Positions 16,712 to 26,398 of a stretch of DNA of 61,938 bases are shown here, piece by piece; position 1 is the stretch's first letter; every line of letters starts with the position of its first letter. Position numbers and translations under genes: made by a program. This DNA is from Planctomycetota bacterium (GTDB lineage Bacteria > Planctomycetota > UBA1135 > GCA-002686595): the NCBI GenBank assembly GCA_009691855.1, contig SIAI01000022.1:1-61938 (forward strand). Direction: 5' to 3'. The notes beneath the pieces were generated by a model, which was not told the origin of the DNA, ran no database searches, and saw only the letters and a list, made by a program, of their open reading frames with translations.

Positions 16712-17112
16712 TCTGGATCTCAAGATGGCCTCAATGGCAAGGATCGGACAAGAAACGTCCTCCTCAACCACCACCACCGCTAGGGGCTGACTGAGGGAGG
16801 CAGAGGTGACCTTCCAAGGCCGTTGCGGTGCCCGCTCCGGAGTCATCCTGGGGCTGTTGACGTACCGCGAATCTGCGTTTCCAGCCCACGCCCGCGGGAC
16901 GCGAGCGCCCGAGCTCGACCTTGCCCTTGGAGCGGATCCCGTCCCGCCCGGATCCGAGTGAGCGGCTCCTCCCGCGAGAGCGCCGAGTCGTCACGCTCGG
17001 GGTCTTCACCTGTTTCCGGGCTTCCTGGGCGCGGCACCGGGCGGCGCGCGCACGCCGACGCCGTTCGCGGGGCGTTCCCAGGCCTCGGCGCTCTCGACCC
17101 TGGTCCGTGTCG
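16712..17112. other. Intergenic, no gene supported
   Basis: Open frames here on either strand lack coding character or recognisable motifs. Nothing beyond the nrd promoter edge is supported. Confidence 0.5.
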
Positions 17113-17559
17113 CTACCGCCGCACCAGCTCGACCCCGGCTGGCCACGAAGGTGAAGCTCTTCATCGGCGCGGTGAGCGCCTCGGCCTCCGCATGCCTCCC
17201 GGCGTCCTCGAAGTGCCGCGCCTCGTCCACCGGCGTCTCCTCGATCTGGAACTGGCCCTCGGCGCGCACCGCCTAGGAGTCGAGCGACACGAAGAAGCCG
17301 TAGTCCTCGAAGGTGATGCGCATCTCTCGCGCGCCGCTTTTCAGCGTCATCCAGCAGCCCTTCTTGGCGCACACCTGGTCCACCGTGCCCTCCACGGCCA
17401 GGGTCGAGCCGTTGTAGCGCTCGGGAGCAGTGAGGAGTTCGCTCACCGACACCACCTGGGCGCGGGGGCGAGCGGCGCCCCGAAGCGCTCGGGGGCGGGA
17501 GAACTCGTGCAGGCAGAGGACAGGACGAGGACGGCGAGCAGGGCAAGGTTCGGTCGCAT
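17113..17559 (-). pseudogene. Broken DUF4920 lipoprotein gene
   Basis: The reconstructed protein starts at the ATG at 17559 with a lipoprotein signal (LALLAVLVLSSAC) and FGAPLAPAP. A frameshift follows, then VSVSELL, GTVDQVCAKKGCWM and FEDYGFFVSLDS, the DUF4920 core with its CxKKGCWM motif. A TAG at 17273-17275 interrupts the frame. Downstream in the same frame AVRAEGQF, ETPVDEARHFEDAG and SFTFVAS continue the domain, and a second shift gives GVELVRR and a natural stop at 17113-17115. Two frameshifts plus one nonsense codon indicate a pseudogene, unless the assembly is poor here. The family is thought to bind metal; its role is unclear. Confidence 0.7.
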
Positions 17560-17589
17560 GGCGCGCCCAGGACGGCCCAGTTCGGCGGC

Positions 17590-18609
17590 TCAGCCGCCCC
17601 GCGTGTGCATCTCGAGGTGCGGATCAGTGCGCAGCGTGCTCGCCGGAGCCAAAGTGCCGCGCTCGGTCAGACCCAGGCGTTCCTCCGCCCCGCGGTCGCG
17701 GCGTTCGCGCCACAGGCCGAGGATGCGCGCGGCGAGCTCGTCGTTCGTGGCCCCGGCGCGCAGCGGGCCGCGCAGGTCGGTGCCGTTCGGCGCGTACAGG
17801 CAGGTGTAGAAGATGCCGTCGGCCGTCAGCCGCGAGCGATCGCAGGAACGGCAGAAGGGCTCGGTGGTCGAGGCGATGATGCCGAAGCGCGTGCCGTCGG
17901 GCAGCTCGTAGCGCTCGGCCGGCGCGCTGGGATCCCCGGGCGCGGTCCGCACCGCTCCCAGGGAGCCCTCGATGCGCGCCAGCATCTCGGCCCGCGACAC
18001 GACCTCTTCCCCGCGCCAGCCGGTCGCGCCGCCGACGTCCATGTACTCGATGAAGCGCACCTCGAGCCCGCGCTCGCGGCCGAACTCGAGCAGCGGCACG
18101 AGCTCGTCGTCGTTCACGCCGCGCAAGACGACCGTGTTGAGCTTCGTGCCGCGAAAACCGGCCGCGTGCGCGGCTTCGAGGCCGGCCAGGACGCGCGCGT
18201 GCTCGTCGCGGCGCGTCAACAGCTGGAAGCACTCCGGACGGAGCGTGTCGAGGCTCACCGTCAGCCGCGCGAGCCCGGCGGCCTTCAACGCGCGCGCCTG
18301 CTCGCCCAGCAGGATCCCGTTGGTGGTCAGGGCCAGGTCGGCGAGTCCGCGCCGCGCGAGCAGCCCTACCAGCACGTGCAGGTCGCGCCGCAGCAGCGGC
18401 TCGCCGCCCGTCAGGCGCACCTTCTCGACGCCGATACCCTGGAACACCTCCACCAGGCGCGCCAGCTCCTCGAAGCTCAGGATGTCCGCGCGCGGCAGCC
18501 ACGCGTACTCCTCTTCGGGCATGCAGTAGCTGCAGCGCAGGTTGCAGCGGTCCGTGACCGAGAGCCGCAGGTTGGCGAGCGGCCGGCCGAGGCGGTCGAG
18601 GGTGGGCAT
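17590..18609 (-). CDS. moaA: GTP 3',8-cyclase (molybdenum cofactor synthesis)
   Basis: The 339-residue radical-SAM enzyme carries CNLRCSYC (CxxxCxxC cluster) near residue 25. The SAM-binding GGEPLLRRDL follows, and the C-terminal second cluster is C..C plus Cys 14 residues on (CRSCDRSRLTADGIFYTCLY). The C-terminus ends in the conserved GG that participates in GTP binding. It cyclises GTP to 3',8-cyclo-GTP, the first moco step. I start at the ATG at 18609, directly before TLDRLGRPL; a longer frame upstream has no family similarity. No other moco gene is in the window. Confidence 0.95.
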   Translation of the reverse strand: MPTLDRLGRPLANLRLSVTDRCNLRCSYCMPEEEYAWLPRADILSFEELARLVEVFQGIGVEKVRLTGGEPLLRRDLHVLVGLLARRGLADLALTTNGILLGEQARALKAAGLARLTVSLDTLRPECFQLLTRRDEHARVLAGLEAAHAAGFRGTKLNTVVLRGVNDDELVPLLEFGRERGLEVRFIEYMDVGGATGWRGEEVVSRAEMLARIEGSLGAVRTAPGDPSAPAERYELPDGTRFGIIASTTEPFCRSCDRSRLTADGIFYTCLYAPNGTDLRGPLRAGATNDELAARILGLWRERRDRGAEERLGLTERGTLAPASTLRTDPHLEMHTRGG

Positions 18610-19185
18610 GGGGTGGGTGATTATGCCTCGGTTCGAGCACCAGCCCTCCTCGCCGCACACCGGGCGGCTCCAAGCCCGGCTCCAGCGCGCTCCGCTTGCC
18701 GGTCCCGAACAGGGATCGATGGCGGGGCAGGTGCCCGATGCGCGTGTAGCTCCGAGCCCCGAGCGCGGGCGAACGAACACCCACACCTCGATGAGATTGA
18801 AAACGCACCCCAGCTTTGGGAGACATTCGGCATCCTCACGGCTCGTCGCCTCTCCGAGAGGGCGAGCGCCCGTGTAGGCAAGCCACCTCTCCCATCTCGC
18901 GCTTCGTTCGCAGGTGGGCCACGTCGTCGATCCGTGCAGTCACACGATTCCATGAGGCCGAAGAATGGCAGCTTTCCTCTCCGTGTTCATCACGATCCTT
19001 CAGGCTGGTCAGGTGGGTGGAACCACCTGGAAGGCTCCGTCCGTCGTAGCGGAGGCGCTGCGCTTTCCGGCGCTTCTGCTGGGCGAGGGTGAATCCGCGG
19101 GCGGCCGGGCGGCTGGGAGCTCGGCGGCCGGGCCGACTCCGCCGCTGTTCGGCTCGATCGGCAAGGCCTTCTCCCCGAGCACGCA
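18610..19185. other. Intergenic region, no gene supported
   Basis: No frame has convincing coding character. A 7-bp stem with 6-nt loop (CAGGTGG/CCACCTG, 19010-19029) lies about 155 bp before the gene at 19186. The stretch at about 18661-18700 is rich in GGCTCC/CCCGGCTCC motifs resembling part of the repeat at 59211-59294. Confidence 0.5.
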
Positions 19186-21204
19186 GTGACCACAGGCCAA
19201 CCCAAGGTCCGTCGGCTCCTGGTCGCCGTGCATGGCATCGGCGACCAGGTGCGCAACGCCACCGTGCAGCAGCTCACCCGCGTCATGGGCGCCGGTTCCG
19301 TGCCGCTGGGCGCGTTTCCCGGGGAGCCGGGGGAGGCGCACCTGCCCACCCTTTGGCGAGTGGACGGTCAGGCGTGGCGTCAGAAGTGGCGCGACTCGGA
19401 CACGACCTTCGCCGAGGTGTACTGGGCCGACATCCCGCGGAAGCTGGATCCCTACACCGTGCAGGAGACCAAGGGCTGGGGCCTCACGGTCGCCGAGCGC
19501 TTGCGCGAGCGCGACCCCCGCAGTCGCGCAACGGCCAGGGACGCGCGGCGGAACGCGAAGGCGGACCCGGGGCGGGTCGAGGGCGGCAGGCACTGGCCCG
19601 TCGATTACGACAAGACCGCCGCGATCCTCGAGGAGTTCGTCGAGGGAATCGGGCTCATCGAGCGCCTGGGTGCCCTCGGCCACCACGTCGGCCTCCCGAG
19701 GTTCGACGCGGGCAAGATCCTCAACGACTACGTGAACGACGTCCAGGTCGTTGCCGAGTTCGAGCGCTACCGCGAGCAGATCGTCGCGCGCTTCGTGGTG
19801 GCCCTGTGGAAGCTGCACGACAGCGACCGGGATGCGGAGATCCACGTCGTCGCCCATAGCGAGGGAACGGTCGTGGCCCTCCTGGGCCTGCTCCATGCCT
19901 ACCGAGGAACCCCGCTCTACAAGAAGGCCCTGACGGCCGCCGGGATCACGCCCGACAGTCGCTGGCTCGGGCAGGTCAAGGGTCTCCTGACGATCGGCTC
20001 GCCGATCGACAAGCACTTCGTCCTGTGGCCTTTCCTCTGGGAGGACCTGCTGAAGGGCGCGACGGATCCCTCGCTGGAGGACGTGGCGTGCCGGATCCCT
20101 TGGTTCAACTACTACGACACCGGCGACCCGGTGGGGTTCGAGCTCGACACCGCGCGTGCGGAGCTCGCCGAGCGACATGTCGAGCTCTTCGTCTTCCCCC
20201 CGAGCCACGATCTCCAGTTCACCCGCTATCCGCTCCCCGGCAAGGCTCACAACGACTACTGGACGGACACGGCCGTGTTCGCCCACTACACGGAAGCCGT
20301 GCTGGGCGGAAGGCCCGTCGCCCCCAAGGGGCTCCTGCTCGCTCGCATCACGAGCTACCTCCTGCCGTACGTGCTCTGCCTCGCGCTCCTCGCGACCGGT
20401 GTCTGGCTGCTCCACAACGCGGTCCTCGGGGACCCGCTGGCGCAGCAGTCGCTCAAGAATCCCGAGGACCTCGGCGCCGGCAATACCACCCTCAACGTGC
20501 TCATGCTGACGTGTCTCGTCGCCGGCATGACGGTGTGCGCGCGCCTCGCGCGGTTGATGCGGCTCCGCGGACGCGCTCTGTTTTGGCAGCTGGCGGGTCT
20601 GGCTGGCTACGGACTCGGCGCCCTGTCTCTGGGCGCGAGGCCGAAGCTGCGGGACTGGATCGGCGAGGGCCTGATCGGCTGGGGGAAGAGCCCGTGGGCC
20701 TTCGTCCTGGTCGCGGCGGCGACCGTGGTCGCCTGCGCCGTCGTGCTCACCTCCGAGGAGGCGCGGCGGCGCGGGACGCGGGCACTCGCTTGTCTGGCCG
20801 CGATCGTTGGCGCCGCTTGGCTGCTGGCCCTGGGCTTGGCGCCACAGGCGCTCCTGCCCTGGAGCGCCATGCTGGGGACGCTCGGCGTGACCCTCGTGAG
20901 CTGGGTGCTGGCCTTCGCGCTACCGCGCCTTGGGCTCCACGCGCTGGTCTACTACGGAGGCGTGCTCGCGCTGCTGAGCCTCGGGGGAATCCTGGCGAAT
21001 GGCGCTGTCGCGCCGAGCTGCGCCCAGCCACCGAGCCACTGGCCCCTCGTCGCGGCGACCGCGGGCTTCCTCTACCTGTGGTGGCTGGCGGCGCTGCTGT
21101 TCGACCTCGTCTTCATCTGGCACCGCTACATCTGCGTCGGCGAGGGGCTCGAGCAGATGGCCTACATCCGCCAGGCCGAGCGCGAGTCCGCTCCGCCTCA
21201 CTGA
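19186..21204 (+). CDS. Membrane-anchored lipase-like alpha/beta hydrolase
   Basis: The 672-residue product begins at a GTG. The soluble N-terminal half (1-375) has LLVAVHGIGDQ, typical of a lipase oxyanion strand, and a nucleophile elbow AHSEGT in EIHVVAHSEGTVV. An Asp-rich region and PLPGKAHNDYWTD (possible catalytic His) follow. The C-terminal half has about eight hydrophobic segments (from LLPYVLCLALLATG on). This arrangement is seen in uncharacterised bacterial hydrolases and suggests an enzyme working at the membrane face on lipids or lipid-linked substrates. No Shine-Dalgarno is seen. The gene end overlaps the convergent gene by 7 bp. Confidence 0.65.
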   Translation: MTTGQPKVRRLLVAVHGIGDQVRNATVQQLTRVMGAGSVPLGAFPGEPGEAHLPTLWRVDGQAWRQKWRDSDTTFAEVYWADIPRKLDPYTVQETKGWGLTVAERLRERDPRSRATARDARRNAKADPGRVEGGRHWPVDYDKTAAILEEFVEGIGLIERLGALGHHVGLPRFDAGKILNDYVNDVQVVAEFERYREQIVARFVVALWKLHDSDRDAEIHVVAHSEGTVVALLGLLHAYRGTPLYKKALTAAGITPDSRWLGQVKGLLTIGSPIDKHFVLWPFLWEDLLKGATDPSLEDVACRIPWFNYYDTGDPVGFELDTARAELAERHVELFVFPPSHDLQFTRYPLPGKAHNDYWTDTAVFAHYTEAVLGGRPVAPKGLLLARITSYLLPYVLCLALLATGVWLLHNAVLGDPLAQQSLKNPEDLGAGNTTLNVLMLTCLVAGMTVCARLARLMRLRGRALFWQLAGLAGYGLGALSLGARPKLRDWIGEGLIGWGKSPWAFVLVAAATVVACAVVLTSEEARRRGTRALACLAAIVGAAWLLALGLAPQALLPWSAMLGTLGVTLVSWVLAFALPRLGLHALVYYGGVLALLSLGGILANGAVAPSCAQPPSHWPLVAATAGFLYLWWLAALLFDLVFIWHRYICVGEGLEQMAYIRQAERESAPPH

Positions 21205-22460
21205 TCGAACGGCGGCAGCGTCTCGATGCGCGCGTACGCGCCGTACTCGCCCAGCAGGCGCAGCAGCGTCGCGCGCACCCTCTGCGCGTCGCGCTCGAGC
21301 GTCGCATGGCGGCTGGCGCCCTTCAGGAACACCTCCGGCGTCGCATACAGCGTGTCGTCCCAGCCCTGCAGGAACGCGTCCCAGCCCTCCGAGTCGGGCA
21401 GCTTCGACTTCAGCGCGGCCGGCTCGGAGGCCACGCTCTCCCACAGCGCGTGGAAGTTGTCGAGGTTGTGCGTGTAGCTGTCGCGCAGCTCGGCGCTGCC
21501 GCACAGGTACGTGCGCGCCAGGTTCGTGCGCAAGCCGCGGTGGCGCAGCAGCGGGCGGAAGAGCTCGGCGATGCGCGTGTACAGCGGCTCGTGCTGTTCG
21601 GCCGAGACCGGCGCTTTCCAGGTGTCCCAGTCGCCGAGCAAATCGTGCACGATGCCCAGCGTGTCCACGTCCGGCATCTCGACCGTGGTCTGCGAGGCGT
21701 AGGCGTCGTACAGCGTGACGCCCGGATACACGCCGCCCCAGCGGTCGGTGTAGGCGTGCGCGAAGGCCTGGAAGCTTTTCTGTTGCGAACCATCGTCGAG
21801 CGCGAGCTCGACCAAGGCTTCGGCCAGGTCCCAGTCTGGCGCCATGCCCAGCAGCGCGTTCTCGAACACGCGCCGCGGATCCTGCTGGTGCGCCAAGCGC
21901 ACCAGCGAGCGCTGCGCGTAGTCCACCATCCAGCCGCTATCGAGACGACGCGAGCCGACCGCGGCCAGGATCTGGTTGCGCACGGCCACGACCTCGTTAG
22001 CCTCGGCCGCCAGCGGTTCGCGCGGGATTGGCTGACCCGGCGAGTGCGTCTGCGCGTCGTACCACGGGCTCGCCACCAGTTCGGGCCAGGTGGCCGGGTC
22101 GCGCTCGCTGGCGCGCACGATGTACTGGATCAGCGTGACCTGGAAGGTGCGCAGCTTCTCGCACTCGACCGTGAACCACTCGAGCAGGTCGGCTTGCTCC
22201 ACGGGCGTCAGCGCCTCGAACGCGCGCCGCGCGCGACCGTCGGCCTCGGCGCCGGAGGGCTCGCGTGGCGCGACCACGCTCAGGCTCGCCGCGCGCTCGC
22301 GCGCGAAGGGCGCGCCACGCAGCTCCTGCCGCATGATCGCCGCGTAGTCCGCCGGTGCCGCGGACTCTGCGGGCGCAGCCTCCGGCGCGGGTGCGGCGGG
22401 AGCGTGACAGCTGGCGAGCAGGACCAGGGGAGCCAGGCGCAGGGGGAGGTGAGGGCGCAT
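21198..22460 (-). CDS. Lipoprotein of unknown function
   Basis: The 420-residue product has a clear lipoprotein signal ending LVLLASC near residue 18, then an Ala/Pro linker. The mainly helical body is rich in Trp, Asp and Leu (VEQADLLEWF, VYPGVTLYDAYAS, SEGWDAFLQGWDDTLY). No family is recognised. Codon use matches the surroundings. It is divergently arranged with the DUF1571 lipoprotein at 22602, across a 141-bp gap that must hold both promoters. Confidence 0.65.
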   Translation of the reverse strand: MRPHLPLRLAPLVLLASCHAPAAPAPEAAPAESAAPADYAAIMRQELRGAPFARERAASLSVVAPREPSGAEADGRARRAFEALTPVEQADLLEWFTVECEKLRTFQVTLIQYIVRASERDPATWPELVASPWYDAQTHSPGQPIPREPLAAEANEVVAVRNQILAAVGSRRLDSGWMVDYAQRSLVRLAHQQDPRRVFENALLGMAPDWDLAEALVELALDDGSQQKSFQAFAHAYTDRWGGVYPGVTLYDAYASQTTVEMPDVDTLGIVHDLLGDWDTWKAPVSAEQHEPLYTRIAELFRPLLRHRGLRTNLARTYLCGSAELRDSYTHNLDNFHALWESVASEPAALKSKLPDSEGWDAFLQGWDDTLYATPEVFLKGASRHATLERDAQRVRATLLRLLGEYGAYARIETLPPFDQ

Positions 22461-22601
22461 GTGGCGAGCATGCCACAGCCCGGCTTCCTCTCCAAAATCC
22501 GTCGTGTGCCGCGCGGCGCGTCCCGAGCGAGCCGCACGCGCCCGCGCGCGTAGCGCGCGACAGCTCGGTCCAGGCATGGAATCGGGTACTCTGAGGTCCT
22601 C

Positions 22602-23396
22602 GTGCGCCCTCGTTTTGGTGCCGTCGTGTTGGCCGTGTTGGGCGCGTGTCGAGCCGCACCGCTGGCTGTGGATCCCGCCGCAACCTCCGCCGGGACGGGC
22701 CTGGCTCCCCAGGGTCCGCTGTGTTGGTTCGGCGAGCTGCAAGAGGTCATCGAGCGCTTGCAGGCCGGCCTGGCGCACCTGCAGTCCGTGGCCGGCTACT
22801 CGGCGCGCTTAGTGTCCCATGAGCGGATCGACGGCGTGTTGCGTGAGCCGCAGCTCTTCGATCTGCGCCTGCGACAGCGCCCGTTCAGCGTCTACCTGCG
22901 TTGTCGCGCACCGGCGCGCGACGCAGGCCGCGAGGTGCTGTTCAGCGAGGAGTGGAACGAGGGCCAGCTGCTCGTCCACACCACGGGCTTCCTCGGCGCC
23001 CTGGCCGGAACGCTGTCGCTCGACCCGCAGGGTCGGCTGGCGATGAGCGACAGTCGCCATCCGATCACCGCGGCTGGGCTGGAGCGCATGGCCGTGCAGT
23101 TGATCGCGCGCCTGCGTGCCGCCGCGACCGAGGCCGCCGCCGCCGCGCCGCGGATCGGCAGCGGGCCCGCGCGCTGGGGCGCGCTGGAGCTCGAGCTGGT
23201 CGAGATCGAGCTTGCCCAGCAACGCGTGCGCATCGGCTTCGACCCCTCGACCTCGGTCGCGCTGGCGTACGCGCTCGAGGAGCTCGAAGGCGGCGAATGG
23301 CGCTTCATGGAGGAGTATCGCTTCGAGCAGCTCGACTGGAGTCCGCTCTGGACCGACGCGGATTTCCGGCCGGACTGCCCCGCCTACGGCTTTTGA
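22602..23396 (+). CDS. DUF1571 lipoprotein
   Basis: The 264-residue product starts at a GTG and has a short lipoprotein signal ending LGAC. The DUF1571 pattern follows: YSARLVSHERIDG, LREPQLFDLRLRQRPFSVYL, GREVLFSEEWNEGQL and RHPITAAGLERM. The domain is strongly associated with Planctomycetes and its role is unknown; a LolA-like lipid-binding fold is plausible. The end overlaps the convergent DUF3419 gene by 13 bp. Confidence 0.8.
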   Translation: MRPRFGAVVLAVLGACRAAPLAVDPAATSAGTGLAPQGPLCWFGELQEVIERLQAGLAHLQSVAGYSARLVSHERIDGVLREPQLFDLRLRQRPFSVYLRCRAPARDAGREVLFSEEWNEGQLLVHTTGFLGALAGTLSLDPQGRLAMSDSRHPITAAGLERMAVQLIARLRAAATEAAAAAPRIGSGPARWGALELELVEIELAQQRVRIGFDPSTSVALAYALEELEGGEWRFMEEYRFEQLDWSPLWTDADFRPDCPAYGF

Positions 23397-24472
23397 CTCG
23401 GCGTCCTTCGCGCGACGCGGAAATCGTAGACCACCGCGCGGTCCGAGTGCTCCAAGCGCTGCTCCAGCTCACGCTCCCGGCGCCAACCCGGCGGCAAGGC
23501 GAGCTGCGGCTCGACCAGGAAGATGCGCTCGCAGACCGTCGCCTCCGCGCCGGCGCGCGCGTGGATCGCGCGCCACAGGTCCTGGTAGGACTGCGCGTCG
23601 GCATAGGAAGAGATGTCGGAGAGCGACAAGGCGTCGAAGGCCGTCGCGCGCGCGTCGAGGTGGCTGGTCAGCGTGGCCGTCACGATCTCCAGCTTGTCGA
23701 GGCTGGCGCGCGCGTGTTCGTAACCGTCGGGCTCGAGGTGCGGCGGCAGGGGGCCCTCGGGCGTGAGCCGGCCACGAAAGACGAGCTGCACCCAGGGGCT
23801 GCCGGCGAAGAGCACGTTGCTGCTCGCGCGCTCGAAGCGTGCGCCGAGGATGTCTGCGATCGGCGCCGTGGCGGGAATGCAATCGATGCCGGGTTCGCGC
23901 AGCACGTGGCGCCACAACCAGCGCATGCTCGCCAGACGCAAGCTGCCGCGCCACAGGGCGTCGTTCCAGCTCGCGCGCCAGAAGGCGGCCTGTTCGTCGA
24001 GCGAGGAGCAGCTCAGCAAGCGCTCGCGGCGCCGAGCGCGGCTCCAGCCCAGGCCGCGCGCGAGCAGCGCAAAGCAGCGCTCCCAGCGACCGGCGTAGAA
24101 GATGCCGTCCGCGATCGAGGCGGGGCGCGCATCCCAGAAGGCGCGCGCCGGAACGGACAGGTTTCCACGCAGCTCTCGATACGTCGCGGCACGTACGCGC
24201 TCGGCGGCGATGCCCACGAAGGCCAGGAACCCAGGCTGATCGAGCCGACGCATGGCCGCGCACTTGAGCTCGAGCAGGTGGCTCTGGGCGGGATTCCAGT
24301 CCACCGCGGTCAGGTGCGCGAGCGGCGTGGTGAGCAGATCGAGCACGCGCGATCCGCTGCCGGTCAAGGCGATCACGCTCGCGTGCGGCTGGAGCGCCAG
24401 CGCGCGCAGCTCGGACAGGCCGTCTTCGTGCAGCGCGGCGTACTCGATCGAATCGGGGCGCGGCCGGGTCAC
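23384..24472 (-). CDS. BtaA-like SAM 3-amino-3-carboxypropyltransferase (DUF3419)
   Basis: The 362-residue product has the BtaA/DUF3419 signature: LTGSGSRVLDLL (SAM-binding), AVDWNPAQSHLLELKCAAM and, near the C-terminus, ALSLSDISSYADA. Characterised BtaA transfers the 3-amino-3-carboxypropyl group of S-adenosylmethionine to diacylglycerol to make homoserine-linked betaine lipid precursor. No BtaB-like N-methyltransferase is adjacent. Its start overlaps the ABC ATPase stop by 4 bp, making it the last gene of a five-gene operon with fatty-acyl condensing and reducing enzymes. The acceptor is therefore probably an unusual lipid made by this operon. Confidence 0.8.
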   Translation of the reverse strand: MTRPRPDSIEYAALHEDGLSELRALALQPHASVIALTGSGSRVLDLLTTPLAHLTAVDWNPAQSHLLELKCAAMRRLDQPGFLAFVGIAAERVRAATYRELRGNLSVPARAFWDARPASIADGIFYAGRWERCFALLARGLGWSRARRRERLLSCSSLDEQAAFWRASWNDALWRGSLRLASMRWLWRHVLREPGIDCIPATAPIADILGARFERASSNVLFAGSPWVQLVFRGRLTPEGPLPPHLEPDGYEHARASLDKLEIVTATLTSHLDARATAFDALSLSDISSYADAQSYQDLWRAIHARAGAEATVCERIFLVEPQLALPPGWRRERELEQRLEHSDRAVVYDFRVARRTPSQKP

Positions 24473-25161
24473 GGCTCCGACCTGTGCACGTGGCCGTCGC
24501 GGATCTCGAAGCGCGCGGTGGCATGCGCCAGCACGCGCAGGTCGTGCGTGGCCGCCAAGATCGTGGTGCCGTGCTCACGCGAGATGCGCCCGAGCAGGGC
24601 GAAGAGCTGCTGCGCGTTCTCCCCGTCCAGGTGCGCGCTGGGTTCGTCGGCCAGCACGATGCGCGGCGCGGCGGCCAGGCAGCGCGCGATCGCTCCGCGC
24701 TGACGCTCGCCGCCGGACAGCTGGCCAGGGAAGCGCCGTGCCGCCGCGGACATGTTCAGTTCCTCGAGCACCGCCAGCGCTCGGGCGCGCGCGACGCGCG
24801 GGGCGTCCCCACGGATGAGGGCCGTGTATTCGACGTTCTCGACCAGCCGCAGGGTGGGCAGCAGGTTGTTGAACTGGAAGATCAGGCCGACTTCACGCCG
24901 GCGCAGCGCGACCAGCGCGCGCGCGTCCAGCGTGGCGAGATCGGCACCGAAGACGCGCACGCGTCCGGCGTCGGCGCGGTCGAGTCCCGCGGCCAGGTGC
25001 AGCAGCGTGGACTTGCCGCTGCCCGAAGGGCCGATCAGCATGGCCATGCTTCCGGCCGGTACCTCGAACGTTGCCGCGCGCAGGGCGCGTACGCCGCCGT
25101 AGGCCTTCTCGACGGCTTCGAAGGAGAGGGCAGCGGTCGCGGTGGCTCCTTGCGAGGTCAT
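24469..25161 (-). CDS. ABC transporter ATPase, LolD/MacB type
   Basis: The 230-residue product has Walker A GPSGSGKST, Q-loop FQFNNLLPTL, signature LSGGERQRGAIARCLA, Walker B IVLADEPSAHLD and switch His in AATHD. The family couples to FtsX-type permeases in lipoprotein or lipid export, MacB efflux and cell-division roles. It begins 5 bp after the permease stop and overlaps the DUF3419 start, so it belongs to the same operon. By context it may power movement of the lipid product. Confidence 0.92.
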   Translation of the reverse strand: MTSQGATATAALSFEAVEKAYGGVRALRAATFEVPAGSMAMLIGPSGSGKSTLLHLAAGLDRADAGRVRVFGADLATLDARALVALRRREVGLIFQFNNLLPTLRLVENVEYTALIRGDAPRVARARALAVLEELNMSAAARRFPGQLSGGERQRGAIARCLAAAPRIVLADEPSAHLDGENAQQLFALLGRISREHGTTILAATHDLRVLAHATARFEIRDGHVHRSEP

Positions 25162-25166
25162 GCCGT

Positions 25167-26393
25167 TCAAGCGCGACGCAAGGCCGTCACGGGCCGCAAG
25201 TGGGAGGCGAAGGCCGCCGGAAGGGCCGAGGCCAGCACGACCACGACCACGATCGAGAGGGTCGAACGCAGGGCTCCGCCGACGCTGAACAGCGGGTGCA
25301 CGACCAGGTCGAGGGCGAACGACCCCGCGTTGGACTGGCGCCCGAGGAACGGCCGCAGGTCGAATCCCGTGCGCTGGTGATGCCAGATGACGAGCGCCCC
25401 GAGCGCCAGGCCCACGGCGGCCGACAGCACAGCCAGCAGCAGCGCCTCGAGCATCACCAGGCCGACGACCTGGGGCGCCGCCGTACCGATCGAAGCCATC
25501 ACGCCGAACTCGAACGTGCGCTCCTGCACGGACATCCACATCGTGTTCGCGGCTGCGAACAGCACGATCACCAGCACGAGCCGCGAAAAGAACAGCGCGG
25601 TCGCGTCGTTGAAGGTCACGAGGGTCGCGAGCTCCGGCAGGGCTTCACGCCAGGTCGTGGCTACGGTTCCGGTAGGCAGTGCGCGCGCGAGCTCGGCGCG
25701 GACCTCGTCGGCCAGGCGGACGTCCGCGAGGCGGATCGCGATCTCGTGGAAGCCCGGCGAGGGCAGCAGGCCCTGGACGAACGTCAGTGGCGCGAAGGCC
25801 GTCGAGCGCTCGAACGCGCCGCCTCCGACGGCGAAGATGCCGCCCACGGTCAGTTCCCGCCTGGCGACGCCCTGGCCGGGCATCTGCGTGAGGAGCTCCA
25901 CGGTGTCGCCGACCTCCAGCCCGAGCGCGTTGCCCAGCTCGGCGCCGAGCACGACCGCTGCCCCGTGCGCCTCGCCCAGGACGTCGTAGCTGCCGGCGGT
26001 GACTTTTTGTGCCAGGTCCGTGACCTCGCGCTCGCGCGCCGGATCGACGCCGAAGAGCTGCGCGAAGGACGTGCGCTCGCCGTGCGTCAACAGCACGGGC
26101 AGGACCGCGCGCGGCGACACCTTCGAGCCGGCCGGCAGGCGCTGCAGCAGCTCGCGCGGGACCTCGTCCAGCAGCGCATCCACGGCATGCTGGGTGGCAT
26201 AGCGTTCTGTCAAGACCTGCACGTGCCCCGTGTGCGTGCCGGTCACCGTGCTGACCATGTCGCGCGTGCGCGCGACCAGCACGCCCTCGAGCCACACGCT
26301 CACGCCCAGGCCGAAGGCGACGGTGGCCGCGGTCAGCAGCGTTCGCCGCGGGTTGCGGCGGAGATTGCGCAGCGCGAGGCGGAGCAGCAGCAT
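25167..26393 (-). CDS. FtsX/LolE-type ABC permease
   Basis: The 408-residue product has one N-terminal membrane helix (after RNLRRNPRRTLLTAATVAFGLG), a large periplasmic domain (about 45-270) and three C-terminal helices (LVLVIVLFAAANTMWM, MLEALLLAVLSAAVGLALGAL and IVVVVVLASALPAAF). This is the type VII mechanotransmission architecture. Such permeases extract lipids or lipoproteins from the membrane, or extrude compounds from the periplasm, rather than flip them across the membrane. It pairs with the ATPase downstream and follows the epimerase/MBL gene by 5 bp. Confidence 0.9.
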   Translation of the reverse strand: MLLLRLALRNLRRNPRRTLLTAATVAFGLGVSVWLEGVLVARTRDMVSTVTGTHTGHVQVLTERYATQHAVDALLDEVPRELLQRLPAGSKVSPRAVLPVLLTHGERTSFAQLFGVDPAREREVTDLAQKVTAGSYDVLGEAHGAAVVLGAELGNALGLEVGDTVELLTQMPGQGVARRELTVGGIFAVGGGAFERSTAFAPLTFVQGLLPSPGFHEIAIRLADVRLADEVRAELARALPTGTVATTWREALPELATLVTFNDATALFFSRLVLVIVLFAAANTMWMSVQERTFEFGVMASIGTAAPQVVGLVMLEALLLAVLSAAVGLALGALVIWHHQRTGFDLRPFLGRQSNAGSFALDLVVHPLFSVGGALRSTLSIVVVVVLASALPAAFASHLRPVTALRRA

Positions 26394-26398
26394 CGGGG

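Noticed and set aside
16544..16846. Minus-strand ORF of 100 codons in the nrdA upstream region
   Set aside because: It crosses the promoter and NrdR-like boxes, has no family pattern and poor codon use.
17273..17275. TAG read through as pyrrolysine in the DUF4920 gene
   Set aside because: The gene also has two frameshifts and no known pyrrolysine family member; decay is more likely.
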